Assembly: GCA_001899445.1 (NCBI GenBank)
Contig: MPOA01000006.1
Span: 682,001 to 746,000 of the forward strand
Direction: 5' to 3'
Source of the DNA: Candidatus Desulfopertinax cowenii
GTDB taxonomy: Bacteria > Bacillota > Desulfotomaculia > Desulfotomaculales > Desulforudaceae
DNA: 64,000 nt
The position numbers and the translations under genes were made by a program. The stretch's first letter is position 1; each line of letters opens with the position of its first letter. The notes under the pieces are model-generated. The model made no database searches. It was given only the letters and a program-made list of their open reading frames with translations, and was not told the DNA's origin. Of the stretch, positions 8,451-16,614 are shown one piece after another.

Positions 8451-9119
8451 CTACAGGTGGCGGTCGTACACGTCCCGGTGAATGGTGACGCGCCTGCGGA
8501 CGGGCGAAGCCGAGCGCGGATTGCCGATCACCCGTCTTAACAGCCATACGCCGGTAACGGTAATCAACCCGGTAAACAACAGGGCAGTCTGCACCCCGGG
8601 GTTAACCCACTCGCGCATTACAAGCGCGGCGGCCGCCAATATTTCTGCGGCCCAACTCAGGAAATGCACCTGGCTTTCCAGCAAAACCCCCGCGGCAAAG
8701 GCGGCGGTCGCAACCAGTAAAAACCGCGCCAGGCTACCCTTCTTGCGCCGCCAGATTCGCTCCCAGGCCGCCGCCACCGCGCGGGCGGCCCGAATGGCAA
8801 GGCCTTCCCGCTCCGGCAAAGGTTCACGGAAGTCGTCGTGCTCCTCGGCATAATAGCCGTACTCCTTCTCCTCGTATACATCCCACACCGGCTCCTTCAC
8901 CGGTTTCTTCCGCCGCCGGGGCAACTCCAAAGGAGGTCCGGCCGGTGGCCAGCCCTCGCGACCGGGGTCCAGGCTCACACAGGCCCACCTTCTTGCCGGT
9001 TCGACACCCGTGCGCCGGGCAGGCCCCGAAGCCGCGGCAGCCTGGCGCCGGCCGCCTCCAATCCGATACCTTCGGACCCGTTGGTAACCAATATTCTCCG
9101 TTCCGGCCATGCGCTTCAT
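8451..9119 (-). CDS. Hypothetical membrane protein with charged, disordered N-terminus
   Basis: I do not recognise this protein. Its 222 residues begin with about 120 residues rich in Arg, Pro, Glu and Tyr, probably disordered. Two or three hydrophobic segments follow: LARFLLVATAAFAAGVLL, a second around LSWAAEILAAAALV, and a third around ALLFTGLITVTGVWLL. It ends in a basic tail. The start is ATG 9119 with GGGGAGG in front. The gene just upstream (9277-9600) is also a small membrane protein on the same strand, so they may form an operon. GC content resembles the core genome, so recent acquisition is not evident. Confidence 0.6.
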   Translation of the reverse strand: MKRMAGTENIGYQRVRRYRIGGGRRQAAAASGPARRTGVEPARRWACVSLDPGREGWPPAGPPLELPRRRKKPVKEPVWDVYEEKEYGYYAEEHDDFREPLPEREGLAIRAARAVAAAWERIWRRKKGSLARFLLVATAAFAAGVLLESQVHFLSWAAEILAAAALVMREWVNPGVQTALLFTGLITVTGVWLLRRVIGNPRSASPVRRRVTIHRDVYDRHL

Positions 9120-9276
9120 AAATCCTCCCCTCTTCGGGAAGGCCGGGCGGCAGGGTGGTCCGGAACCCGGCCAGGCCCTCCCCAAGATACTTACCGAAAG
9201 CGGGATTCTCCGGTGGGGTACTCTTTTTCATAATAAATTTGGGTCAAATTGGGTCGTGCTGGGCCGTTTCCCCGGC

Positions 9277-9600
9277 CTAGGCACGCAGGCGGAACCATCT
9301 CTTTTTTCTCGGCCGCCCGACCCGTGCCGGCCTGGGCAGTTTTAGTAGATCACGCGCCTTTCGCAATCGGGATGGCAACCGAATAACCAATCCGACCAGG
9401 GCGTAGCCCCCAATTACAGCCGTCCAGGCCAACGGATTAAGCCAATCCGTTCCCGGCGACACCAACGGCGATTCCATCTGCTCGGGAACCAGGTACCCGG
9501 GATGGTGCCCGGAAAACTGGCCAACCACCAGGCAAAGACCAATCACCAGGAAAACCGCCAGGGCTTTAAATCCCCAACTACGGATACGCAACCTGATCAC
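9277..9600 (-). CDS. Hypothetical two-helix membrane protein
   Basis: An unrecognised protein of 107 residues. A basic start is followed by a hydrophobic helix (FKALAVFLVIGLCLVVG), a polar loop of about 30 residues, a second helix (AWTAVIGGYALVGLVI) and a strongly basic C-terminus containing KKRWFRLRA. The topology suggests both ends in the cytoplasm. The start is GTG 9600 with GGGGGTG upstream. It overlaps by four bases the small open frame at 9597-9788. Confidence 0.5.
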   Translation of the reverse strand: MIRLRIRSWGFKALAVFLVIGLCLVVGQFSGHHPGYLVPEQMESPLVSPGTDWLNPLAWTAVIGGYALVGLVIRLPSRLRKARDLLKLPRPARVGRPRKKRWFRLRA

Positions 9601-9788
9601 GAGTTTTCACCCCCGGGCCGCTTGCAGTTTCTCCAGCCGCTACACGGGCAAGGTTTGCTAACCTGGTCTTGGGGCAGGTTCATCGGGATACCTGCCGACC
9701 TCGGGGTACGTTTATGCAGCTGTCCAGGGCGCCTCGCTTGACCCGCCAGCACCTCGAAGGCGATCGGATTCGCGTGTTCATGGTACAT
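9597..9788 (-). CDS. Possible small protein, unrecognised
   Basis: A 63-residue open frame from an ATG preceded by GGGGGGATGA. Its stop overlaps the GTG start of the next gene by four bases (GTGA), an arrangement usual for coupled genes. It contains a CPCSGWRNC cysteine group near residue 47 that could bind metal. No family is recognised, and it may not be translated. Confidence 0.25.
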   Translation of the reverse strand: MYHEHANPIAFEVLAGQARRPGQLHKRTPRSAGIPMNLPQDQVSKPCPCSGWRNCKRPGGENS

Positions 9789-9949
9789 TCATCCCCCCGC
9801 GCCCGGGCCCAGGCACTTTTTCCACATGATACCATATTAGGGCAAGCGTGCCTTGGAGGGATATGGAAAGAATAGCAGGCTCAAGCTTGTCCAGAGCCGT
9901 TATTTCGGTGGCGGGTTCAGTTTTTTATGGGATTTATTTACAGCCTAAG

Positions 9950-9970
9950 TAGATCTTGCTGAAAAAGTCT
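9950..9970. repeat. Solitary end of the MITE-like element (TAGAT..TTGCTGAAAAAGTCT)
   Basis: Twenty-one bases closely match both ends of the palindromic element at 22562-22802 and a further copy at 61885-61905. No partner end is visible nearby. It overlaps the stop codon of ychF (9969-9971), so the stop of that gene is written by this repeat. Confidence 0.65.
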
Positions 9971-11069
9971 AAGTGGTGACGTTAAAGCGGAAGTGGATGA
10001 CGTCGCCGTCCCGGACCAGGTAGTCACGCCCCTCCGTGCGGACCAAGCCCCGCTCCCGGGCGGCGGCGGGATCACCGGCGCTTACCAGTTCGTCAAAGGA
10101 GATCACTTCGGCGCGGATGAACCCGCGGGCAAAGTCGGTGTGGATCTTCCCGGCGGCGGCCAGCGCCGTGATGCCGTCTTTAACCGTCCAGGCGCGCAGT
10201 TCGGGCAAGCGGGTGGTGAAAAAGGTAACCAGGCCCAGGAGACGGTAACCGGTCCGGACCAGGACGTGAAGCGACGGTTCGTCCAGGCCCGCATCCCGGA
10301 GGAACAGTTCCCGGTCTTCCGGTTCCAGGCCGGCCAGTTCGGCCTCAAAAGCAGCGGAAAGGACCACCACCGGAGCGCTTTCGGTCCGGGCGTGCGCCAG
10401 GAGCGCCTCCAGGGCCGGGTCGGCCGGCTGGCCGAGGGCGGTCTCGGCCACGTTGGCCACGTACAGTACCGGGCGGGCGGTCAGCAGGTGCAGTTCCCGG
10501 ATGGCTTCCCGTTCCCGCGGCGCCAGAGACTGCAGGCGCACCGGCACCCCGGCATCCAGCCGTTCCTCGATGCGCCGCAGCACCGCCACCTCGTCCCGGT
10601 AATCCGCGCGGCTCCGAGAGCGGGCTGGTTTCTCGATGCGCTCCAGGCGGCGAGCGACCACTTCCAGGTCCGCCAGGCAGAGTTCGGTGTCCACCATCTG
10701 CACGTCCCGGACCGGGTCAACCCTGCCCTCCACGTGGGCCACCTGCGGGTCAGCGAACAGCCGCACCACGTGCACCACCGCGTCGACCTCCCGGATATGG
10801 CCCAGGAACCGGTTGCCCAGGCCCTCCCCCCGGGAAGCGCCGCCCACCAGGCCGGCGATGTCCACGAATTTCACGGTGGCCGGGGTAACCTTGTCGGGCC
10901 GGATCATCCGGGCCAACACGTCCAGGCGGGCGTCCGGCACCGGCACCACCCCGACGTTGGGCTCGATGGTGCAGAACGGGTAGGGCGCCACCGCCGCGCT
11001 GGCGCCGGTGAGAGCGTTGAACAGGGTCGATTTCCCCGCGTTGGGCAGGCCGATGATTCCTAGCCGGAT
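9969..11069 (-). CDS. ychF: Ribosome-associated ATPase YchF, apparently started at ATC
   Basis: YchF/OLA1 is an Obg-related P-loop protein that prefers ATP and binds ribosomes. With a start at ATC 11069 the protein is 366 residues, the normal length. It begins with RLGIIGLPNAGKSTLFNAL, carrying the P-loop at about residues 8-16. KFVDIAGLVGGASRGEGLGN gives the G3 region, and a C-terminal TGS domain ends in HFRFNV. No ATG, GTG or TTG exists in frame before the P-loop: a TGA lies three codons upstream of the ATC, and GGGGGGAG sits at correct spacing. The first conventional start (GTG 10991) would remove the P-loop. It overlaps the upstream DUF951 gene by 10 bases. Confidence 0.9.
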   Translation of the reverse strand: MRLGIIGLPNAGKSTLFNALTGASAAVAPYPFCTIEPNVGVVPVPDARLDVLARMIRPDKVTPATVKFVDIAGLVGGASRGEGLGNRFLGHIREVDAVVHVVRLFADPQVAHVEGRVDPVRDVQMVDTELCLADLEVVARRLERIEKPARSRSRADYRDEVAVLRRIEERLDAGVPVRLQSLAPREREAIRELHLLTARPVLYVANVAETALGQPADPALEALLAHARTESAPVVVLSAAFEAELAGLEPEDRELFLRDAGLDEPSLHVLVRTGYRLLGLVTFFTTRLPELRAWTVKDGITALAAAGKIHTDFARGFIRAEVISFDELVSAGDPAAARERGLVRTEGRDYLVRDGDVIHFRFNVTT

Positions 11070-11272
11070 GGCTGCTCACTCCCCCCGGCCGCAACGACCT
11101 TACGCTTGACCCTCTTGAGGAACTTGGGGCGGGGCAGCAGCACCACCCGGCCGCACTTCCCGCAGCGCAAGCGGAAGTCCACGCCGGTGCGCAGCACCTC
11201 CCACTCCCGGCTCCCGCAAGGATGCGGTTTGCGCATCTCCACCACGTCGCCTACTTCAAACTTGGGAATCAC
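11060..11272 (-). CDS. DUF951 family protein (YyzM-like)
   Basis: A 70-residue protein with the DUF951 signature: FEVGDVVEMRKPHPCG, then a WEVLRTGVDFRLRCGKCG segment with a CGKCG knuckle, and a basic end. The role is unknown; members are often encoded beside ychF or rpsF-type genes in Firmicutes. The start is GTG 11272 with GGAGG six bases upstream, rather than the ATG at 11305. It overlaps ychF, suggesting coupled translation that would help the unusual ychF start. Confidence 0.8.
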   Translation of the reverse strand: MIPKFEVGDVVEMRKPHPCGSREWEVLRTGVDFRLRCGKCGRVVLLPRPKFLKRVKRKVVAAGGSEQPSG

Positions 11273-11487
11273 CTTGAAACCTCCATTCCTACGGCCCGCA
11301 CGCAACGATCAGGCTGCCCGGGCGCGGTATCCCCGGACAAGCCCCCACACCTTGAGTGCCGGGCAACGACGGCAATGGCCGCCGGCGAAAGTGAGGCCCG
11401 GCACTACCTCCGCCGGGAACGCGACCGGCGGGAATAGATGCCTGTCGGGGGAAAGCCGGCCCCGCCGTTTGCGTCAAGCGGCGGCGT

Positions 11488-12156
11488 TTATCCCGAAAAC
11501 GGCGTCACCAGCGCCCAGACATAGTGCAGGAAGCCGAAGTAGGCGGTCGCCAGCTGGGAACCGTCCAACCCGGCAGATACCAGGTCCGAGCCGAAGATGT
11601 CGCCCGAAAAGTCTAAGAACTTGATCACCATCAGGGCGAGCAGGCCGTACACGAACCCGCGCGCCAGCCCGAAAATAAAACCCCCCGCCCGGTCGATGGG
11701 CCCCAGGATGGGCAGGTGGGGCACCCAGGAAAGCAGCCGATTCCCCAGCCAAGCCGTCAGGATGAAAACGGCCAGGAAACTGACGGCGTTCAAGGCCGCC
11801 GGCGCCAGCGCCCCGGTTACCGCCTGGCCCAGCCCGTCTAGCTGGCCGGCCAGGAACTGGTCCAGGAGCCCGGTAAAACTGTCCAGGTCCCCGCTAATCT
11901 TCGGTATGGATTCATCCCCGGAAACGGCCGCAGGTTCACCGCCGCCCAACCGGGCCGAAATAAAGTTTTCAAGCCTGGCCCCCAGGTCAAACCGGCGGTC
12001 CAGGTACTCGCCCACCAAACGGTAGTACTTGAAGGCCACGAACAGTCCCAGGCCGACGACCACCACGCCCAGCGCGCTCCGGGAAAAACCCTGGACCAGG
12101 CCGCCCCAGGCACTGAGGGCGAGTATCGCCAGCAGCACGTAATCTACCCAGTTCAA
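11488..12156 (-). CDS. cvpA: CvpA family membrane protein
   Basis: A 222-residue membrane protein with four predicted helices. It opens with NWVDYVLLAILALSAWGG and an RSALGVVVVGLGLFVAF helix. A polar insert of about 60 residues follows, then two helices around FLAVFILTAWLGNRLL and AGGFIFGLARGFVYGLLAL. This is the CvpA architecture, named for colicin V production in E. coli; its molecular function is unsettled. Length is slightly above average because of the central insert. It stands alone on the minus strand between DUF951 and the transporter. Confidence 0.8.
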   Translation of the reverse strand: MNWVDYVLLAILALSAWGGLVQGFSRSALGVVVVGLGLFVAFKYYRLVGEYLDRRFDLGARLENFISARLGGGEPAAVSGDESIPKISGDLDSFTGLLDQFLAGQLDGLGQAVTGALAPAALNAVSFLAVFILTAWLGNRLLSWVPHLPILGPIDRAGGFIFGLARGFVYGLLALMVIKFLDFSGDIFGSDLVSAGLDGSQLATAYFGFLHYVWALVTPFSG

Positions 12157-12214
12157 GCGTCCATCGCTCCTGACTTTTCAAGCTAAACTGTGACCGGAAT
12201 TGACCTCATGCCCT

Positions 12215-13282
12215 CTATTTTACAGTTTTCGCTCTCGCGCGCCAAAACCCTGCCGGCGGCCTGACCAGAAGCGCCGCCACCAAAACCAGGCCGAGACAGC
12301 CGAACAGGGGATAGAAAAACCGTACCAGAGTGGCGAAGTCAAAGAAGGCTACCGGGGTCATCACCAAGACCACCCCCAGTCCGGCCAGCCGGTAGCGGCG
12401 GGAGCCGGGCAAAGCCACGCGGCTGGCAAAGCCGTGGGCATGGGCGATACCGGTGGTAAACACGGCCAGCCAGATCACCACCGTGTACAAGTTTCCGATC
12501 CCGGGGTGCACCGCCGAGGCCAGGTAGAGCAGAGGCACCTGGTAGGGCCAGACCTGGGCGTGGTGGGTGGTGATCGCCGCCGCCACTACGCCGGCCGCCA
12601 GCCCCAGCAACACCCCGCCGAGCACCGCGCCCCGGACAGCCTCGGCCGGGGTCAGGTGACGTCCCAGGGTGGACAGTACCGCCAGGGGCACTAGCATATT
12701 GTAAGAAACATACAGCACCGCGGCCCAGACCCAGCTGTCACCCAGGAGACCGGCCGGCGGCGCGTGCGCCGGCGTCGCCGGACTGGGATCCAGGGCGGCA
12801 GTCAGGGCCAGGGCGGCCACCACCAACACCAGGGCTAGCTTGACTGGAACCAACAGGGCGTTGACGGCCACCACCCCGGTCAACCCACCCCAGATGACGG
12901 TCACGATCAGGGCGGCCAGAACCAGAACTCCCGTCGCGGACGCGAGGCCCAGTTTTTCCTGGAAGATTGCCCCGCTGCCCGCCAGCATGATTCCCAGGCC
13001 CACTACCAGCATACCCATGCTCAGGCCGTCCACCAACCGCGCCAGTTGTTCCCCCAGCAGGTGTTCCAGCACCTCCCGGTAGCTGGTGGCCCCGATGCGC
13101 ACCGCGGTTGCCTGGATCGCGGCACCCAGATAAGCAAAAAGGGCGGTGGCCACCGCCACACCCCAAAGACCCCGCGCCCCAAACGAGCCGAAGAACTGCA
13201 GAATTTCCTGGCCCGACGAAAAACCGGCCCCGATCACGGCGCCGACGTAGAGCACCGCTACCTTTAAAACCCCGCTGCGCAA
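12215..13282 (-). CDS. YkvI-type membrane transporter, copy 1
   Basis: A polytopic membrane protein of 355 residues with about ten hydrophobic segments. The opening YVGAVIGAGFSSGQEILQFF is the hallmark of the YkvI-like branch of the amino acid/cation permease fold. A second copy at 46923-48122 shares this signature and the overall layout, so the two are paralogues. The substrate is unknown. It is divergent from yyaC, and its start region lacks a clear operator. Confidence 0.75.
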   Translation of the reverse strand: MRSGVLKVAVLYVGAVIGAGFSSGQEILQFFGSFGARGLWGVAVATALFAYLGAAIQATAVRIGATSYREVLEHLLGEQLARLVDGLSMGMLVVGLGIMLAGSGAIFQEKLGLASATGVLVLAALIVTVIWGGLTGVVAVNALLVPVKLALVLVVAALALTAALDPSPATPAHAPPAGLLGDSWVWAAVLYVSYNMLVPLAVLSTLGRHLTPAEAVRGAVLGGVLLGLAAGVVAAAITTHHAQVWPYQVPLLYLASAVHPGIGNLYTVVIWLAVFTTGIAHAHGFASRVALPGSRRYRLAGLGVVLVMTPVAFFDFATLVRFFYPLFGCLGLVLVAALLVRPPAGFWRARAKTVK

Positions 13283-13416
13283 CGTTTTTCCACCCCATGG
13301 TATCTGTATGCCCGCCGGCGGGGTTTTTGCCCGATTTCGGGATAACCGGTATAAGCTGAGGGTGGAAAGGAAATAAATATATTACCTTAATTATGCAATC
13401 GAAGGGAGAATTGACC

Positions 13417-14052
13417 ATGCCCGATCTTTCCCTGAACAAAGCTGAAACCCGCCCCGCATATACGCGGATTCACATAGATGAGTCGCAGGCCCCGGCCTTG
13501 TTCGCAGCCTGTTTGAAACGTTATCTGCAGCATGTGCCGCCGGACCAGCCGGTGTTGCTGGTGTGTATCGGTTCCGACCGCTCCACCGGCGACAGTCTGG
13601 GACCGTTGATCGGCTCCCGGGTGAAGGATTTGCCGCAGAACCTTTTCCGAGTATACGGTACCCTCGACCAGCCGGTGCACGCCACCAACCTGCAGGAAAC
13701 ACTGGACGCCATCAGACGGGAATACGAAAACCCCTTCATTGTTGCGATCGACGCCTGCCTGGGCCGGGCCGAGAATGTCGGCTGCATCAACATCTGTGAG
13801 GGCGCCCTGAAACCAGGCGCCGGCGTGAAAAAGAATCTGCCGCCGGTCGGTAACATCCACATCACCGGCGTGGTTAACGTCGGCGGTTTCATGGAATTCA
13901 TGATTCTCCAGAATACCCGCCTGAACGTGGTGATGCGAATGGCCGATGTGGTGTGCGCCGGCCTGAAGCTCCTGGTGCACGACCACCGGCGGCCAGTCAC
14001 CCTGGAGCAGGCGGTGCCCAAGGCCAGAGTAAGCGGAACCCAGGCTATGTAA
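13417..14052 (+). CDS. yyaC: Spore protease YyaC (DUF1256)
   Basis: YyaC proteins are relatives of the germination protease GPR and are found only in spore formers. The 211-residue protein contains VCIGSDRSTGDSLGPLIG near residue 55, the key active-site-like segment, followed by a VIAIDACLG-like stretch and TGVVNVGGFMEF. The start is ATG 13417, eight bases after GGGAG. It overlaps the convergent ykuS gene by eight bases. Its presence supports a sporulating host. Confidence 0.88.
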   Translation: MPDLSLNKAETRPAYTRIHIDESQAPALFAACLKRYLQHVPPDQPVLLVCIGSDRSTGDSLGPLIGSRVKDLPQNLFRVYGTLDQPVHATNLQETLDAIRREYENPFIVAIDACLGRAENVGCINICEGALKPGAGVKKNLPPVGNIHITGVVNVGGFMEFMILQNTRLNVVMRMADVVCAGLKLLVHDHRRPVTLEQAVPKARVSGTQAM

Positions 14053-14305
14053 GCCTGGGTTCCTCACCAGCGATCCTGGACACCCTTTCCACCTGCCGGA
14101 AAATCTGCTCCGGCGTTTGCCCCTCGGCATTAACCACCGGTACCTTCAGGGCCCTTTGCTGCACTCCCGTGAAATCCAGCGTTGCCCCAGAAATCACCAG
14201 CGCCACCGAGTTGTCCGCCTCGTCGGGGGGAAGCACCTGGTAGCCCCGCTGGCGGAAGTAATCGTGCAAACCGCTTAAGCCCTCGGCAATGGCCACCTTT
14301 TTCAT
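14045..14305 (-). CDS. UPF0180 (YkuS-like) protein
   Basis: An 86-residue cytosolic protein matching UPF0180: MKKVAIAEGLSGLHDYF at the start, then a VALVISGATLDFTG strand and a VPVVNAEGQTPEQIF segment. The function is unknown. The start is ATG 14305, eight bases after GGAGG. It ends within the last codons of convergent yyaC. Confidence 0.8.
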   Translation of the reverse strand: MKKVAIAEGLSGLHDYFRQRGYQVLPPDEADNSVALVISGATLDFTGVQQRALKVPVVNAEGQTPEQIFRQVERVSRIAGEEPRLT

Positions 14306-14350
14306 CCCTGTCACCTCCGTCCGCCCTTATTATGTGGGCGGCGAAGGGTT

Positions 14351-14995
14351 TTATGCATCGCCCCCGGGACGGAGCAGGTCAATAACCTCCTGGTCGGTGG
14401 TCTGACGAAAGTCCAGGTAGAACTGGCCGACCGCGTAGAAATCCTCGGGACTTTCCAGGCAGATGATCCGGTCGACCTCCGGACTGAGCTGCTCCAGGGT
14501 TTCCAGCGGCGCCACCGGCACGGCCAGCACGATTTTATGCGCCCCGGCCCCCCGCAGGGAACGGAGCGCGGCCAGCACCGTGTACCCGGTGGCGATGCCA
14601 TCGTCCACCAGGACGACGGTCCGGCCGGCCAGATCCGGCGGAACCCGGGAGCCGCGGTAGAGGGTCATCCGGCGCTCGATCTCCCTGATTTCACGTTCCA
14701 CCTGCGGTTCCAGGTCCCCGGGTTCCAGGTGCATTCTTCGGAGCAGAGAATCGTTGTAGATCGCCGTACCGTCCTGGGTCACGGCGCCGACGGCCACTTC
14801 GGGATTCCTGGGCGCACCGATTTTGCGCGGCACGATGATGTCCAGCGGCAGGCCCAGGGCACGGGCGATCGCAGCCGCCACCACCACCCCGCCGCGGGGG
14901 ATGCCCAGCACCAATCCGTTCGGCAGGTCTTCGCCCGCCAGCCGTTCCGCCAAGCGGCGGCCGGCAGCAGCGCGATTTTTAAACAACAAGGGCAT
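14351..14995 (-). CDS. Predicted phosphoribosyltransferase (COG1926 type)
   Basis: A 214-residue type-I phosphoribosyltransferase domain. GIPRGGVVVAAAIARALGLP near residue 30 and the PRPP loop VVLVDDGIATGYT near residue 125 identify the fold. The substrate is unknown; COG1926 members are distinct from the purine and pyrimidine salvage enzymes. AGGAGG is only three bases from ATG 14995, so translation may instead begin at the TTG codons one or two triplets later. It is followed by ykuS on the same strand. Confidence 0.78.
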   Translation of the reverse strand: MPLLFKNRAAAGRRLAERLAGEDLPNGLVLGIPRGGVVVAAAIARALGLPLDIIVPRKIGAPRNPEVAVGAVTQDGTAIYNDSLLRRMHLEPGDLEPQVEREIREIERRMTLYRGSRVPPDLAGRTVVLVDDGIATGYTVLAALRSLRGAGAHKIVLAVPVAPLETLEQLSPEVDRIICLESPEDFYAVGQFYLDFRQTTDQEVIDLLRPGGDA

Positions 14996-15087
14996 ACACC
15001 TCCTGCACACCGTTTTCCCACTCGTTTAGTTTTACCCGAAAACCCCGGTGGCAGGCCCGTGAGTTCGTTTCTCGGATACCGCCGGCA

Positions 15088-15615
15088 CTACGGGGAAGAC
15101 TGACGCCGGGCGCTCAGTACCTGGTCCAAAACCTCCTGTTCCTCGGCGCTCAGGGCGTAATCCGACTGCCCCCGCTGCACGGGCTTTCCGTAAGAATACG
15201 AGCAGCTCGGGGAGTAGAGGCTGGTGAGGATCACCCCGTCACCTCTGCCGTCCAGGAACGCGCACGAATAGCTCTGGTCGCCGCCCACGCCTTCGAAGGC
15301 GCGGTAGCGTACCAGCACGGGTGTGCGGGCGCATTCGGCCAGGATCTCGTCCGTTCTCCGCTGCCAGGCCAAAATGTCGTCCAGCCGGCGGCGGAGGTTC
15401 TCGATGTCCGCCTGGGAGGCCTTGATGAATACGTCAAGGCTGTCGTGGTCGGTCACCTGGAGCAGCCGCACCAGGTACCGCACCCGGCCCGTCATCCGGC
15501 ACAGGGCGATCAGCTGCCCGAGGTTAAGAAGCAATAAAAGTCCCACAATGCCGACCAGGATTTCCAACGAGTTAGCGGGCAGTATAATTTTTATCTCTCC
15601 TTTCCAAACCACCAA
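15088..15615 (-). CDS. DUF4446 membrane-anchored protein
   Basis: About 165-175 residues with one N-terminal transmembrane helix (LEILVGIVGLLLLLNLGQ), a coiled stretch, then the DUF4446 domain: VRYRAFEGVGGDQSYSCAFL, followed by GDGVILTSLYS. In Firmicutes it is often found in the parA-parB neighbourhood; its function is unknown. The start is unclear: the best Shine-Dalgarno (AGGAG) points to an ATT codon about 30 bases inside the frame, while the outer TTG/GTG codons lack one. Confidence 0.78.
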   Translation of the reverse strand: MVVWKGEIKIILPANSLEILVGIVGLLLLLNLGQLIALCRMTGRVRYLVRLLQVTDHDSLDVFIKASQADIENLRRRLDDILAWQRRTDEILAECARTPVLVRYRAFEGVGGDQSYSCAFLDGRGDGVILTSLYSPSCSYSYGKPVQRGQSDYALSAEEQEVLDQVLSARRQSSP

Positions 15616-15623
15616 CGGCTAAG

Positions 15624-15653
15624 TTGACACGCCCCCCCGGCCTGCTCTACACT
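15624..15653 (+). promoter_or_regulatory. Probable promoter of larE
   Basis: TTGACA at 15624-15629 and TACACT at 15648-15653, spaced by 18 bases, lie 22 bases before the larE start. Confidence 0.5.
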
Positions 15654-15675
15654 GCAACCGGGAGGTCGGATTGCC

Positions 15676-16476
15676 ATGTTTGTCAATGACGGGGAACAGG
15701 TCCGCGCCATGCTCCGGAAACTGTCTGGGGCGGTGGTGGCTTTCTCGGGTGGCGTCGACTCGGCGGTCGTACTCCGGCTGGCGTGGGAGGAACTGGGGGA
15801 CCGCGTGGTCGCCGTCACGGCCACCGGTGAGATCTACGCCCACGCCGATCTCGAGCGCGCCCGGGCGCTGGCCACCAGCCTCGGGGTGCGCCACTACGAG
15901 CTGCCGGCCGGCCAACTCTCGGACCCGCGCTTTGCGGCCAACACCCCGGAGCGCTGTTACCACTGCAAATCCCGATTATTCGGATACTTGCGCGCGCTAG
16001 CCGCGGCGAAAGGCCTCAGCGCTATTATCGACGGAACCAACGCCGGGGATGCGCGGGAATATCGCCCCGGGCTGCGCGCCGCCGCGGAGGCCGGGGTGGT
16101 CAGCCCGCTACTGCAAGCCGGCCTGTCCAAGCCGCAGGTCCGGGCCCTGGCCCGGAGCTTGGGACTCGATGGCTGGGACCGCCCGTCCGAAAGCTGCCTG
16201 GCCACCCGGATTCCCTACGGCGTGCCTATCACCACCGCCCGGCTGAAGCAGGTACGCGCCGGCGAGGAATTCCTGCGGGGCCTCGGCTATACCACCGTTC
16301 GTCTGCGCCACCACGGCCCGCTGGCCCGGATCGAGGTAGCCCCGTCCGAGCTGCCCCGGCTGGTGACCCCGCCCCACCGGGAGCTGGTCCTGGAAAAACT
16401 GCGGACCCTCGGTTTTCGTTTTGTCACCTCCGATATCGCTGGCTACCGGACCGGGAGCTTCGACGACGGGTTATGA
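15676..16476 (+). CDS. larE: ATP-dependent sacrificial sulfur transferase LarE
   Basis: LarE adenylates the pyridinium dicarboxylate precursor and donates sulfur from its own cysteine to build the nickel-pincer cofactor of lactate racemase. The 266-residue protein has the PP-loop FSGGVDSAVVLRL at about residues 23-35. A CYHCKSRLFGYL segment is present near 95, and PSESCLATRIPYG near 175 carries the sacrificial cysteine. It is followed by larC. larB, which makes the precursor, is not in the window, nor is larA, so the cofactor's target enzyme is unknown here. Confidence 0.9.
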   Translation: MFVNDGEQVRAMLRKLSGAVVAFSGGVDSAVVLRLAWEELGDRVVAVTATGEIYAHADLERARALATSLGVRHYELPAGQLSDPRFAANTPERCYHCKSRLFGYLRALAAAKGLSAIIDGTNAGDAREYRPGLRAAAEAGVVSPLLQAGLSKPQVRALARSLGLDGWDRPSESCLATRIPYGVPITTARLKQVRAGEEFLRGLGYTTVRLRHHGPLARIEVAPSELPRLVTPPHRELVLEKLRTLGFRFVTSDIAGYRTGSFDDGL

Positions 16477-16527
16477 CGAAAATAACCCGTGTTTCCTGCA
16501 ACCTCTATTATAGTGGGAGCGAACACC

Positions 16528-16614
16528 ATGAACAAGAAAAAACTGGTCACGCTGTTGCGGAACAGGGCCGCCCTGGCCAGCACCATCCTGCACGCGGGGG
16601 AGGGGGAAACTTAA
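16528..16614 (+). CDS. 28-residue open frame directly abutting larC
   Basis: An ATG eight bases after GGGAG opens a 28-codon frame (MNKKKLVTLLRNRA...) whose TAA touches the larC ATG with no spacer. The protein is basic at its start and has a mild hydrophobic helix. It could be a leader peptide that couples translation into larC, or a gene remnant. No family is recognised. Confidence 0.35.
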   Translation: MNKKKLVTLLRNRAALASTILHAGEGET

